The translations under genes were made by a program, and so were the position numbers. From positions 248,001-312,000 of the forward strand of contig NZ_JACONZ010000002.1 in NCBI RefSeq assembly GCF_014287275.1: 64,000 nucleotides of DNA, in the 5' to 3' direction. The notes under the pieces were generated by a model. It was not told where the DNA came from. It saw nothing but the letters and a program-made list of their open reading frames with translations, and made no database searches. Shown here in pieces: positions 1 to 8,538 of the stretch; position 1 is the stretch's first letter, and every line of letters starts with the position of its first letter. The DNA is from Anaerofilum hominis. Its GTDB lineage: Bacteria > Bacillota > Clostridia > Oscillospirales > Ruminococcaceae.

Positions 1-603
1 CTTTCGTTCAAGGTCAGCGATCCCAACCTGCTGCTGACGATGGGCATCTTTTTGGTCGTCTCCCTGCTGACTGCGGTACTGGTCACCCGTCTGCAGCAGC
101 AGGAGCGCCTGGCCCGCGATCTGGCGCGGCGCACCCAGGCCCTGTTTGAGATCAGCAGCGGTTATCTGAACCTGTCGGGGGTGGACAATATCGTCTATTA
201 CGGTTTGCGCAGCCTATACAGTGCCCGCGGCGACCGCTGCGTGGCCTATGTGGCAAGTCCCTCCGCCGGACTGTCAAAACCCTATTATATCGCGGCGCAG
301 TTCGACGATCCCGCGGACCTGGAGGGGGAGGCCCTGCCGGGCTGGTGCCTGGTCAACGCCACGCCCTGCGGCGCGGGCACTGCGTTTTACGGCGAGTCCC
401 ATTGGCTCTATCTGCCCATCCGCAGTTCCGGCCGGGTGCTGGGGGTGCTGGGCGTTTTCTGCGGCGGCGGGCAGGCCGGGGACGAGCAGATGCTGTTTGT
501 GCGCACGGTACTCTCCCAGATGGGCCTGGCGCTGGAGCGGGAACTGGGGAGCGGGGAGAAAGCGAAAAACAGCGATGTGTCAAGCGCCGGCGCCCCAGCA
601 TGA
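1..603 (+). CDS. kdpD: KdpD-type sensor protein, C-terminal part (partial at window edge)
   Basis: The reading frame is open from base 1, so the gene starts upstream and 200 residues are visible. They begin at the last membrane helix of a DUF4118-type sensor region (about residues 10-30). An arginine-rich linker follows, then a GAF-like domain with the KdpD-typical stretches ISSGYLNLSG, LPGWCLVNATPCGAGTAFYG and LGVLGVFCGG. KdpD senses potassium or osmotic state at the membrane. The protein stops soon after QMGLALERELGS, exactly where the histidine-kinase domain would begin in full-length KdpD. It is therefore a kinase-less form, or the kinase is encoded separately. Family assignment is strong; signalling ability is doubtful. 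Confidence 0.8.
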   Translation, partial: LSFKVSDPNLLLTMGIFLVVSLLTAVLVTRLQQQERLARDLARRTQALFEISSGYLNLSGVDNIVYYGLRSLYSARGDRCVAYVASPSAGLSKPYYIAAQFDDPADLEGEALPGWCLVNATPCGAGTAFYGESHWLYLPIRSSGRVLGVLGVFCGGGQAGDEQMLFVRTVLSQMGLALERELGSGEKAKNSDVSSAGAPA

Positions 604-753
604 GATAAAAACGGCGCGGCGTACTTCTCCGGCCGGAGGGGAGATCTCTCCCGGCACGGCCTTTTGTCGCCGCGCCGGGATCTGCTTTGCAGGGCCGGAC
701 GGCTGGTCAGGGGACCGGCCCTGCCGGGCGGGAGCCGATTGCCCGAAAAGCGC

Positions 754-799
754 AAAAAACGAGCAGCACATCCATTTTGGGATGTGCTGCTCGTTTTTT
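754..799. terminator. Bidirectional intrinsic terminator between convergent kdpD and queD-like genes
   Basis: A perfect 20-bp stem (754-773 with 780-799) encloses a 6-base loop. The stem starts with six A and ends with six T, so each strand sees a hairpin followed by a U-run. It lies between two convergent genes. Confidence 0.9.
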
Positions 800-808
800 G
801 CTTGTCTT

Positions 809-1372
809 TTACTTTCGGTATCCGCACTTGGGGCATACGCCGTTTTCATCCAGGGCGATACCGCATAGAGGGCAGCGGTCGATCTTGTTTCTGGTCTCAA
901 ATTCCGCACAGGCGGCGTTGACGCCGCTGGTGAAGGTGAGTTTGACGATGTTCAGCTGATCTTTCAACAGGTCGTAAACGATCTTGATCATGCCCTCAAC
1001 GGTCATGGTCTCTTTGGTGACGACCAAACGGCACTCGGGATAGGCGGCTGCCAGTTCCGTTTTAAAAGCGGGGCCCTTCATCTGGTTGGTGGGCGCACCG
1101 TCCCGGATGCCCTGTTTTTCATACACGTCCAGCACGGCGGGCAGCAGGGGATCGTCCTCCCGCAGGATCAGGGCGTGATCAAAGTTTTTTAGCACGGCCC
1201 ATGCGGCTTTCTGGATCTCATTACAGGGAAAGACCATGTTGACCCCGTCGTTGATCGAATCCTCCACTTCGATGGTCAAAATGCCGGTGTGGCCGTGCAG
1301 GTACTGCGCTTCGCCCTTGAATCCGTAAAATCGGTGTGCGTACTGCAGGTCCAATGTGGTGATGCTTCTCAT
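809..1372 (-). CDS. queD: 6-carboxytetrahydropterin synthase (QueD/PTPS)-like protein with C-terminal zinc ribbon
   Basis: This 187-residue protein has the pterin-synthase fold signature. The three zinc-binding histidines are H13 (YAHRF) and H26/H28 (LHGHTG), and a late glutamate lies in AACAEFE. QueD converts dihydroneopterin triphosphate to 6-carboxytetrahydropterin in queuosine biosynthesis. Two things are unusual. The residue aligning with the catalytic cysteine just before LHGH in E. coli QueD appears to be alanine. The protein also ends in a treble-clef-like ribbon, CPLCG and CPKCG, about residues 167-185, making it longer than the usual 120-150 residues. No other queuosine gene is nearby. 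The start is supported by an AAGGAG site 9 bases upstream. It may be a PTPS paralogue with a different reaction. Confidence 0.8.
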   Translation of the reverse strand: MRSITTLDLQYAHRFYGFKGEAQYLHGHTGILTIEVEDSINDGVNMVFPCNEIQKAAWAVLKNFDHALILREDDPLLPAVLDVYEKQGIRDGAPTNQMKGPAFKTELAAAYPECRLVVTKETMTVEGMIKIVYDLLKDQLNIVKLTFTSGVNAACAEFETRNKIDRCPLCGIALDENGVCPKCGYRK

Positions 1373-2104
1373 GTCGCTGTTCTCCTTACATCTATTTTAT
1401 TTACGGGATGCTCCCGTATGCGCACGGAAAGAGTGCTTTGCAGGCGAGCCCCGGCCAGGGCCGGCGGCCGTGCCGGCATTTGTAAAATGCCGTGAAAGCG
1501 GTATCGCGCCTGGTAAAAAAAACTGCGAGGCATGATAATTAATCTTTATTAATATAGTATATCAATAAAAACTAAAAGTCAATAGATGCAAAAAATTTTG
1601 TTTGACAGGCTCACCAAACTTGCAGTATCGCTTCCCCTGTCCAAAGGCGGCGCAAAAAATAAGCAGGCCTCGTCTGGGGGAGATACGAGAGAACGGCAGC
1701 GCGGACGGTTGAAGCGGCTGGGCGACAGAGACAAAAGGCTGCGGCCTGCCGGGGCGGCAGCGCGCGCCGGGGAGAGGGCGATGGGGCGTTCGTAAGGCTG
1801 CGCAGTTTCTCTGACAGCCCAAACCCGGCGAGGGCATGGACGTAGGAACGCCTGAAACCGAAGAAATGCGGGCGGCCAGATACGCCGCTCCTTACCTGTG
1901 TCCGGCGCGCAAAAAGGGAGACGCCTGCGGCTGGGCCGGCCGTCGGAAAGCGTCTCACTTTTTATGCATTTTTTTTGTGGGGCCGTTTTGCAGCGTTTTT
2001 TCGCAGCGTTTCCCGCCGCCGTAAAAGGCCGCCGCGCAAACGACGGCCCTTTGCATTGCGTGGGAAAAGGCGGTGTGTCCGCGACTGCTCCGGGAGGTCA
2101 GAGG
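1373..2104. other. Gene-free interval between queD-like gene and ABC importer
   Basis: No credible gene was found in these 732 bases. An AT-rich island at about 1525-1610 holds promoter-like elements on both strands, including TTGACA at 1602-1607 (+). A stem of GAGACGC (1918-1924) with GCGTCTC (1950-1956), flanked by A-run and T-run, looks like a weak bidirectional terminator downstream of the importer operon. Confidence 0.5.
1402..1418. promoter_or_regulatory. Inverted repeat TACGGGA-N3-TCCCGTA upstream of the queD-like gene
   Basis: A perfect 7-bp inverted repeat with a 3-base spacer lies about 30 bases upstream of the QueD-like start codon. It could be an operator or a small leader hairpin. 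It does not match a preQ1 aptamer. Confidence 0.4.
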
Positions 2105-3685
2105 TCAAATGAGGCCTTTGCCGGTAAGGAAAGCGACGGCCACATCTTTGGGATTTTTGCCTTCCACGTCCACCTCATAGTTCATCCGGGCCATCTCTTC
2201 GGTGGTGATACCGCCTTCCAGCCTGGCCAGCAGCGGTACCAGCTCGGGATAGCGGTCCAGCGTGTCCTGCCGCGCCAGATTGATGGCCTGGTAAGGCGGG
2301 AAGAAGCCCAGATCGTCCGTGAGCGGGATCAGCTTCACCTTGACCGTCATCGCATCGGTGGAGTAGGCGTCGGTCACATCCACCTCGCCCGAGTCGATGG
2401 CCTGATAGCGGATGTTGCCTTCCAGGCCGACGACCTCTTTAAAATGGATGCCGAACTGAGATTCCATCTTGGGCAGGCAGTCTTCCCGCTGTGTAAAGGC
2501 AGTGGTGCAGCCAAAGCGCAGGAACTGGGCATTATCCACAAGATCCGACAGAGTGTCCAGCCCATAGGACGCGGCGGCCTCCGGGCTGGCGCTGATCACG
2601 TATTCGTTGGAAAAGCCCAGCGGAGCCGAGACGGCGACGCCGTGTTCGTCCCGCATCAGCCGCGCCACGTCGTCGTAGACCTTTTGGGTGTCGGTCTCGG
2701 TGGGCAGCCCCAGCAGGATGGGACCGGCAATGCCGGTGTAATCGGTGAACATGTCGATGTCGCCCCGCTCCAGCGCCGAAAAGCTCAGCGGCGAGCCGTT
2801 CAGGTTGAACCGTTCCTCTACCTGGATGTCGGTGTTTTCCTCGATCAGCGTCTCATAAATGTAACCCAGAACGATCGCCTCGGTGAAGTTTGAGGTGCCC
2901 ACGGTGATCCTTTTTTGCGAGGCGTCCAACGCCCCGGCGGCGGCGGAGCCGACCGGCACCGTCAGAAGCACCGTGCACAGGGCAGCAGCGACCAGCGCAC
3001 GGCGACGTTTTTGGGCGCGGCTGCGCAGCACGATCTTCTCCGGGCTTTTGAGGCCTTCGGCGGTGACCCCCTTTTCCAGGGTAGAGAGCACCAGGTCCAC
3101 CAGCAGGGCCAGAATGGAAGCGGGGATGGCGCCCAGCAACACCAGGTTGGGGTCGTTGCCGTTCAGCCCCAGGCTGATCAGCCAGCCCAGACCCTTCGCG
3201 CCCGCAAAGGCGGCGATGGTCACGGTGCCCACCGCGCCTACGGCCGAGATGCGCACACCGGCCATGAGAAAGGGCATGGCCATGGGCAGTTCTACCCGGA
3301 ACAGACGCTGCAGGCGGGTGAGGCCGATGCCATCCGCGGCCTCCAGCAGCTTGGGGTCGATACTGGTGATGCCGGTATAGGTGTTTTTAATGATCGGCAG
3401 CAGCGCATAGAGCACCACCATCAGGATAGCCGGTTTTTCGCCGATGCCGATAAAGGGAACCAGAAAAGCCAGCAGCGCCAGACTGGGGATCGACTGCAGC
3501 ACGTTGGCCAGGCCGATCACCGCGGCGGCGGCGGGCCTGTTTTTGGTGATGAGCAGCCCCAGCGGCACGCCGATCAGCAGCGAGAGGAGCACCGCCATGG
3601 TAGACAGGTCCACATGCTGCAAAAACAGCTCCCAGATCTCACCGCGCCGGTCCAGAAAAGCGGTCCAAAGAGTGTTGAGCGTCAT
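2105..3685 (-). CDS. ABC importer permease fused to substrate-binding protein (OpuB/OpuC or EgtU type)
   Basis: This 526-residue fusion has two halves. Residues 1 to about 210 are a ProW/OpuB-type permease with several membrane helices and the EAA-loop-like segment LLEAADGIGLTRLQRLFRVELP. After a short basic linker and one more hydrophobic segment (about 230-250) comes an OpuAC-type binding domain (ITVGTSNFTEAIVLGYI, DIDMFTDYTG). Systems of this shape import glycine betaine, carnitine, choline or ergothioneine. The sequence alone does not settle the ligand. The start overlaps the end of the upstream ATPase gene by 4 bases, so the two are translationally coupled. The binding domain is tethered and no separate binding protein is needed. 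Confidence 0.88.
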   Translation of the reverse strand: MTLNTLWTAFLDRRGEIWELFLQHVDLSTMAVLLSLLIGVPLGLLITKNRPAAAAVIGLANVLQSIPSLALLAFLVPFIGIGEKPAILMVVLYALLPIIKNTYTGITSIDPKLLEAADGIGLTRLQRLFRVELPMAMPFLMAGVRISAVGAVGTVTIAAFAGAKGLGWLISLGLNGNDPNLVLLGAIPASILALLVDLVLSTLEKGVTAEGLKSPEKIVLRSRAQKRRRALVAAALCTVLLTVPVGSAAAGALDASQKRITVGTSNFTEAIVLGYIYETLIEENTDIQVEERFNLNGSPLSFSALERGDIDMFTDYTGIAGPILLGLPTETDTQKVYDDVARLMRDEHGVAVSAPLGFSNEYVISASPEAAASYGLDTLSDLVDNAQFLRFGCTTAFTQREDCLPKMESQFGIHFKEVVGLEGNIRYQAIDSGEVDVTDAYSTDAMTVKVKLIPLTDDLGFFPPYQAINLARQDTLDRYPELVPLLARLEGGITTEEMARMNYEVDVEGKNPKDVAVAFLTGKGLI

Positions 3686-4824
3686 ATCACACCGCTCCTT
3701 TCGCTCTGGGTCTCAGGCGTCTCATACTGTTTGCTGAGAGTGGCCAGCAGGATGCTTTTGGTCAGATAGCCCAGCAGCTCTCCCTTGTGACTGAGGACCG
3801 GGATGACGCCTGAAATGTTGTAGTCGATGGTGTCGATGATCTTTTGCAGGCTGGTGTCCTCGTAGACCGAGACATAGTCCTGCGAGATAAAATTGTCCAG
3901 TGGGGCGCGGTAATCTTTGAACTTCTGCAGGTCGGCCAGCCAGACCACCCCTTCCAGTTGTCCGGCCCGGGTGACCAATACGCTGTCCACACCGCTGTGG
4001 TTCATCACCTGCAGCGCCTGTAGCACCGACCGCCCGCGGGAGATCCGGCTGGGGTTCTTTTTCATGATATCCCGCGCCTTGATGAACTCCGGGTTGCCCC
4101 ACAGCCGGTTTTTGCCCACAAAGTCGGCCACATACCCGTCCGCCGGGCTGCGCAGCACATTTTCCGGTGTGTCGTACTGCACCACCCGCCCGTTTTCCAG
4201 GAAGCAGATGCGCTGGGCGAGCTTTACAGCCTCGTCCATATCATGGGTGACGAAGAGGATGGTCTTGCCGGTGTGCCGCTGCAGGGCGGCCAACGTATCC
4301 TGCAGCTCGGCCCGCGTGAGCGGGTCCAGGGCAGAGAACGGCTCGTCCATCAGGATCAGCGCCGGGTCGGCGGCAAAGGCGCGCGCCACCCCCACCCGCT
4401 GGCGTTGACCGCCGGAGAGCTGGCAGGGGTAAAGCATGCGGTATTCGTCAGGCTGCAGCTCCACCATTTGCAGCAGTTCCGCCGCCCGGGCGGTGCGGCC
4501 GGCGGCGGGCACCTTCGCATTTTTGAGAACCAGCTCCAAATTTTCCTCCACCGTCAGGTGGGGGAAGAGACCGCCGTCCTGCACCACATAGCCGATGCCG
4601 CGCCGCAGAGCGGCGAGGGGCAGCTGGGAGACGGGCCTGCCGTCCAGCAGGATCTCTCCGCTGTCGGCGGGCCCGAGCCGGTTGACGGTTTTGAGCAGCG
4701 TCGTCTTGCCGCAGCCGGAGGCGCCGATCAGGGCTACCAGCTCGCCGGTTTGCACCGTCAGGCTCACCCCTTTCAACACCGTCTTGGACTTATAGGATTT
4801 GGCGACATTTTGAAATTCGATCAC
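3682..4824 (-). CDS. Osmoprotectant-type ABC transporter ATP-binding protein with tandem CBS domains
   Basis: This 380-residue ATPase is the partner of the downstream permease/binding fusion. Walker A is GASGCGKTT (about 34-42), the ABC signature is LSGGQRQRVG and Walker B is LILMDEP. Two CBS domains occupy about 245-370, as in OpuCA/OpuAA, where they gate transport by ionic strength or nucleotides. It starts at GTG with GGAG 10 bases upstream. A TATAAT-like box lies at 4900-4905 on the minus strand without a clear -35. CBS regulation in this copy is inferred from the family. Confidence 0.9.
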   Translation of the reverse strand: MIEFQNVAKSYKSKTVLKGVSLTVQTGELVALIGASGCGKTTLLKTVNRLGPADSGEILLDGRPVSQLPLAALRRGIGYVVQDGGLFPHLTVEENLELVLKNAKVPAAGRTARAAELLQMVELQPDEYRMLYPCQLSGGQRQRVGVARAFAADPALILMDEPFSALDPLTRAELQDTLAALQRHTGKTILFVTHDMDEAVKLAQRICFLENGRVVQYDTPENVLRSPADGYVADFVGKNRLWGNPEFIKARDIMKKNPSRISRGRSVLQALQVMNHSGVDSVLVTRAGQLEGVVWLADLQKFKDYRAPLDNFISQDYVSVYEDTSLQKIIDTIDYNISGVIPVLSHKGELLGYLTKSILLATLSKQYETPETQSERSGVI

Positions 4825-5104
4825 AGCGTCCGATCTCCTCTCTTTTGGACGGTCCGGAAAGGCGCCTGCGCGGCCCTTTGCCGCCTGTCCTTACCGCCCA
4901 TTATAGGAGCTTTGAGATTAGGTGAGGGTAAATTTTTTGTTGTTGGCGTAAAGATCCCGTTAAGACAAAAGTGATGCCGAAAGCGCCTTTACAAAACTTT
5001 AGCGTGCCGGAGCAAAGGTTAACCCCCGTTTTATGCGGGCGATGGTACACTGTGGGCACAAGAAAGGAAACGGGAAGTCCGTTTCGCGGCAGGGAGGATC
5101 TGCT

Positions 5105-5350
5105 ATGACAGGGACAACGGAAGCGGCATATGCGGTGTGCGGGGAAAAAAGGGCGGCCCTGCGGCTGCCCGGCCGCGGCGCGCAGAAGCCATACAACAGG
5201 GAAGCCCGCCGCCGCAGATGGGAGCGCTGGTTTGCGCATCACAGGCTGGCGCTCTGGCTGTGCTGCTATCTGGGCGTACCCGCGGCAGTGCTGGGGACGG
5301 TCTGCCTGGTCTGCGGGCTGATCGCGCTGCCGATGCTGCTGGCTTTGTGA
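5105..5350 (+). CDS. Small membrane protein, unknown function
   Basis: An 81-residue protein starts at the ATG preceded by GGGAGG with 7-base spacing, which decides the start over in-frame upstream codons. The first 45 residues are basic. The C-terminal part (WLCCYLGVPAAVLG through the leucine-rich end) is hydrophobic enough for one or two membrane helices. I recognise no family. A long perfect hairpin follows the stop directly, which supports an independent small transcription unit. Confidence 0.55.
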   Translation: MTGTTEAAYAVCGEKRAALRLPGRGAQKPYNREARRRRWERWFAHHRLALWLCCYLGVPAAVLGTVCLVCGLIALPMLLAL

Positions 5351-5360
5351 TTTTTGGAGA

Positions 5361-5412
5361 TGCAAATGCCCTCTGCCCCGGAAAGACAGCTCCGGGGCAG
5401 AGGGCATTTGCA
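5361..5412. repeat. 22-bp perfect inverted repeat after the small membrane-protein gene
   Basis: Arms 5361-5382 and 5391-5412 pair perfectly around an 8-base loop. Neither strand shows a good U-run after the stem, so it is not a textbook terminator. It could protect the 3' end, act as a T-poor terminator, or be a small repeat element. Confidence 0.6.
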
Positions 5413-5631
5413 GTAAACTCTGATCGGACCGCGGCGGGGGCGGCGCGAGAGACCTCGGCCAACCGCCCGGGCCCGCCGCAAAACAGGCACGGTTCCAGCG
5501 GCAGTGCCGCCCGGGGCGCAGGACGCAGCGATCTGGACCCGCCGCAAAGCGGGCTCAGCTCCCGCGCGGCTTCCACGCCGCTCCAGGCGGCTTTGGCAGG
5601 AGAGCGCCTTTTTTCGGGCGTGCGGGAAAAC

Positions 5632-6177
5632 TTACAGCGGGAAGAGCGGCAGCTCTTCCAGAAAGAGGATGTCCGCGCGCTTTGCCGCGTCCCCCTCGGC
5701 CAGGATGGCGGCGCGGGCCGCCACGACGGCGCCCGCCTTTTCCACCAGGCGCTCCACCGCGGAAAGGCTTTCGCCGGTGGAGATCACGTCGTCCACAATG
5801 GCCACCCGCTTGCCCTTGATGGCCAGCGCATCCTTGCCGTCCAGGCAGAGGGCCTGGGTCTTTTGGGTGGTGATGGAGTTGACCTCATCGGTGATCGGGG
5901 CGTTCATATACGGCTTGATGCTTTTGCGGGCCACGATATAGTAAGGCAGGCCCAGCAGGCGGCTGACCTCGTTGGCCAGCGGGATGCCCTTGGCCTCGGC
6001 GGTGACCACATAGTCGATCTCGGGCAGGCGTTCGGCCAGCAGCGGGGCGGCGGCGGTGACCAGCTCGCAGTCCCCCAGGATGACGAAGCTGGCGATGGCG
6101 AGATCCGGCGCGATCTGGATGATGGGCAGCTGACGGGTGACCCCGGCAACGGTGAGTTCATAGGTGGAATTTTCCAT
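5632..6177 (-). CDS. Adenine phosphoribosyltransferase-family protein
   Basis: A 181-residue cytosolic PRTase. The PRPP-binding motif VAIVDDVISTGES lies at about 128-140. The upstream part (VVTAEAKGIPLANEVSRLLG, YYIVARKS) matches Apt-type purine salvage enzymes that join a base to PRPP. I start it at the ATG with AAGGAG 6 bases upstream (MENSTYEL) rather than at an in-frame codon 15 residues earlier that lacks a ribosome site. An extended -10 (TGCTAAAAT) lies at about 6227-6235 on the minus strand. The base specificity, adenine versus another purine, is not certain. Confidence 0.82.
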   Translation of the reverse strand: MENSTYELTVAGVTRQLPIIQIAPDLAIASFVILGDCELVTAAAPLLAERLPEIDYVVTAEAKGIPLANEVSRLLGLPYYIVARKSIKPYMNAPITDEVNSITTQKTQALCLDGKDALAIKGKRVAIVDDVISTGESLSAVERLVEKAGAVVAARAAILAEGDAAKRADILFLEELPLFPL

Positions 6178-6509
6178 AACGACACTCCTTTGGCGAAAAT
6201 GGCGGGACACAGGGGATAACAAGGCTATTTTAGCACATTTTCAGCCGGGCGGGGAGGGAAACGAAAAAAAGAGGCGCAGGACGCTGCGCCGCGGTTTTGC
6301 ACTTCTCCTGCGGCAGGATATCGGTTTTGCGCCTTTCCTGCGGCAGCACGGCTTTTCGGCCCCGGCGCAGGCGCCCGAAAGCGGCGCGGGGGGAAAGCGG
6401 CGCGCGGCGGCCCCGGCGGCCCGGCCCGCAGCCCGGGCAGAGCCTTTGCGTCCCGGGGCGGCAGGGAACGCTTCGACGGGCGTGACTTGGTTTGGTAAGA
6501 TCGATGACG
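6178..6509. other. GC-rich gene-free interval between glgB and phosphoribosyltransferase gene
   Basis: No gene is supported. A 25-base imperfect direct repeat starting CGGTTTTGC and ending TCCTGCGGCAG occurs at about 6292-6316 and 6322-6346. The promoter of the phosphoribosyltransferase gene lies near 6227-6235. The rest is very GC-rich without clear signals. Confidence 0.5.
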
Positions 6510-8354
6510 TCAAGATCGGGCGTCGGGGCCCGCTTCTGCGGGGGCGGCCCTGCCGGCGGACGGTCCGCTTTTTGCAAAGACCGCGGCCGCAAAGGGGGCC
6601 AGCTGCAGCACCACCCCGCCATAGGCCGGGATCAGGGGGCCGTTTACCCGGCCGCCGCCGCCAAACCGCTCGTCGTCGGTGTTCAGCAGCTCCCGCAGCG
6701 GTGCGCTGCCCCGCCAGGCCACCCCCGCCTCCTGCTTGAGCGCGCCGGAGAGGTTCAGCGCGAACAGCAGCCGCTCGCCGCCGCCTGTGCGGGAAAAGGC
6801 AAAGACCTCCGGGTCCTCGGTGTTCAGCGCCGTCCAGTTTTTGGGGTCGTATTCCCCGTCCCACAGAGCGGGATGCTCCAGATAAAGCTGGCCCAGCGCG
6901 GCGAAACAGCGGTCAAAGGCGGCGTGCATCGGGTATTCCAGCAGGTTCCAGTCCAGCTCGCGGTCCTCGTCCCATTCGCGGAACTGTCCCAGCTCGTTTC
7001 CCATAAAGCTGAGCTTTTTGCCCGGGTGGCAGAACATATAGGCGAACAGGGCGCGGCACTGGGCAAACTTTTCCTCATAGCCGCCGGGCAGCTTGTCCAG
7101 AATGGTCTTTTTGCCGTGCACGACCTCGTCGTGGGAGAGCGGCAGCAGATAGAGCTCGCTGGAAAAGTACTGCATCGAAAAGGCCAGCTGGCCCCGCAGC
7201 CGCCCGCGGACCTCCGGCGGCGCGGCAAAAAAGTCCAGCGTATCGTGCATCCAGCCCATGTCCCACTTGTAATCGAACCCCAGCCCGCCGTATTCCACCG
7301 GGGCGGTCACCTTGAGAAAGGTGGAGGAGTCCTCCGCCGTCAGCACCGCGCCCGGATGGCGGCGGTGCAGGCCGCTGTTGAGCCCGCGCAGGAACTCCAC
7401 CCCGCCCGCGTTCACCCCCCGGGAGGGATCGCCCTGCCAGTAAAGCGCGTTGGAGACCGCGTCCATCCGCAGCCCGTCGCAGTGGTAAAAAGAGAGCCAG
7501 AGATCCGCCGCGGACTGTAAAAAAGAGCGCACCACCGGCTTGTAATAATCAAAATTGCAGCTGCCCCAGGCGCTTTGCGCGATGTCCGGGTGGTCGTATT
7601 CGTACAGCGGCGTGCCGTCAAAGCGGTGCAGGCCGAAATCATCGGCCACAAAGTGCACCGGCACAAAATCCATCAGCACCCCGATGTCCGCCCGGTGCAG
7701 TTCGTCGATCAGGTATTGCAGGCCCCGCGGGTCCCCATAGCGGCTGGTGGCGCTGAAATAGCCGCTCACCTGATAGCCCCAGCTGCCGTCAAAGGGGTGC
7801 TCGGCCAGCGGCAGCAGCTCCACATGGGTAAAGCCGTGCCGCTGCAGATAGGGGATCAGCGGTTCGGCCAGCTCCCCGTAGAACAGCCAGCCGCCGTCTG
7901 CGCGCCGCCGCCACGAGCCGGCGTGCAGCTCGTAAATATTCATCGGCCGGTCATAGCCCCGTCCCGGCGCGGGCCGCCAGCCGGCCGCGGCGCGGGTGGG
8001 GGACAGCCGTATCAGGCGCGAGGCGCAGCCGGGCCGCAGCTCGGTGCACAGCGCAAAGGGATCGGCCCGGTCCACCGTGCGGCCGTCCGCCCCCAGGATG
8101 CGGTATTTATACAGGCCCCCCTCCTCTGCGGCGGGGTCGGTCAGCGTCCAGAACCCGTCCGCGTCCCGGGCCATGGGGGCGGGGGCCCAGCCGTTCCAGC
8201 CGGCGATCAGCCCGACTGCGCGGGCCCCCGGCGCGTAGACGCGGAAAACGGCCCCCTCTGCCCCGGGCGCAAAGCGCCCGCCCAGCCAGCGCCAGGCCGT
8301 AAAGCTGCGCCCGGCCAGAAAATCCGCCCGCTCTTTTGCCAGATCCATCCCCAT
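6510..8354 (-). CDS. glgB: 1,4-alpha-glucan branching enzyme
   Basis: This 614-residue GH13 enzyme creates alpha-1,6 branches in glycogen. An N-terminal CBM48-like domain (about 25-110) precedes the catalytic barrel. The catalytic residues are visible: nucleophile D298 in GLRMDAVS, acid/base E341 in LTAEDSS and D409 in LPLSHDEVVHG. The branching-enzyme landmarks MNIYELHAGSWRR and ELGQFREWDE are present. The length is typical of short bacterial GlgB. GGAGAGG precedes the start by about 7 bases. No other glycogen gene is adjacent, so glgB stands alone here. The GC-rich alanine-rich tail after about residue 595 looks dispensable. Confidence 0.95.
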   Translation of the reverse strand: MGMDLAKERADFLAGRSFTAWRWLGGRFAPGAEGAVFRVYAPGARAVGLIAGWNGWAPAPMARDADGFWTLTDPAAEEGGLYKYRILGADGRTVDRADPFALCTELRPGCASRLIRLSPTRAAAGWRPAPGRGYDRPMNIYELHAGSWRRRADGGWLFYGELAEPLIPYLQRHGFTHVELLPLAEHPFDGSWGYQVSGYFSATSRYGDPRGLQYLIDELHRADIGVLMDFVPVHFVADDFGLHRFDGTPLYEYDHPDIAQSAWGSCNFDYYKPVVRSFLQSAADLWLSFYHCDGLRMDAVSNALYWQGDPSRGVNAGGVEFLRGLNSGLHRRHPGAVLTAEDSSTFLKVTAPVEYGGLGFDYKWDMGWMHDTLDFFAAPPEVRGRLRGQLAFSMQYFSSELYLLPLSHDEVVHGKKTILDKLPGGYEEKFAQCRALFAYMFCHPGKKLSFMGNELGQFREWDEDRELDWNLLEYPMHAAFDRCFAALGQLYLEHPALWDGEYDPKNWTALNTEDPEVFAFSRTGGGERLLFALNLSGALKQEAGVAWRGSAPLRELLNTDDERFGGGGRVNGPLIPAYGGVVLQLAPFAAAVFAKSGPSAGRAAPAEAGPDARS

Positions 8355-8442
8355 GACCGCCCCTCTCCGCCGCCGGCTGCCCCGACACGGTTTTGCTTGT
8401 CCGCCCCAATTGTATCATTTTTCTGCCGCCGGGTGCTATTTT

Positions 8443-8470
8443 TTGCGACAGAGACATAAATCTGTACAAA
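8443..8470 (+). promoter_or_regulatory. Promoter candidate for DUF4830 protein gene
   Basis: TTGCGA and TACAAA are separated by 16 bases in the divergent region upstream of the DUF4830 gene. Confidence 0.45.
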
Positions 8471-8538
8471 TGACACACGGGGCGGCGCGCCGCCCGCGGG
8501 AGTAAATTTGGCAGGGGGAACTGCCGGGGAGGCCTGAG

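Noticed and set aside
1373..1450. preQ1 riboswitch before the queD-like gene
   Set aside because: No preQ1-like aptamer core was found; only a simple inverted repeat at 1402-1418 is present.
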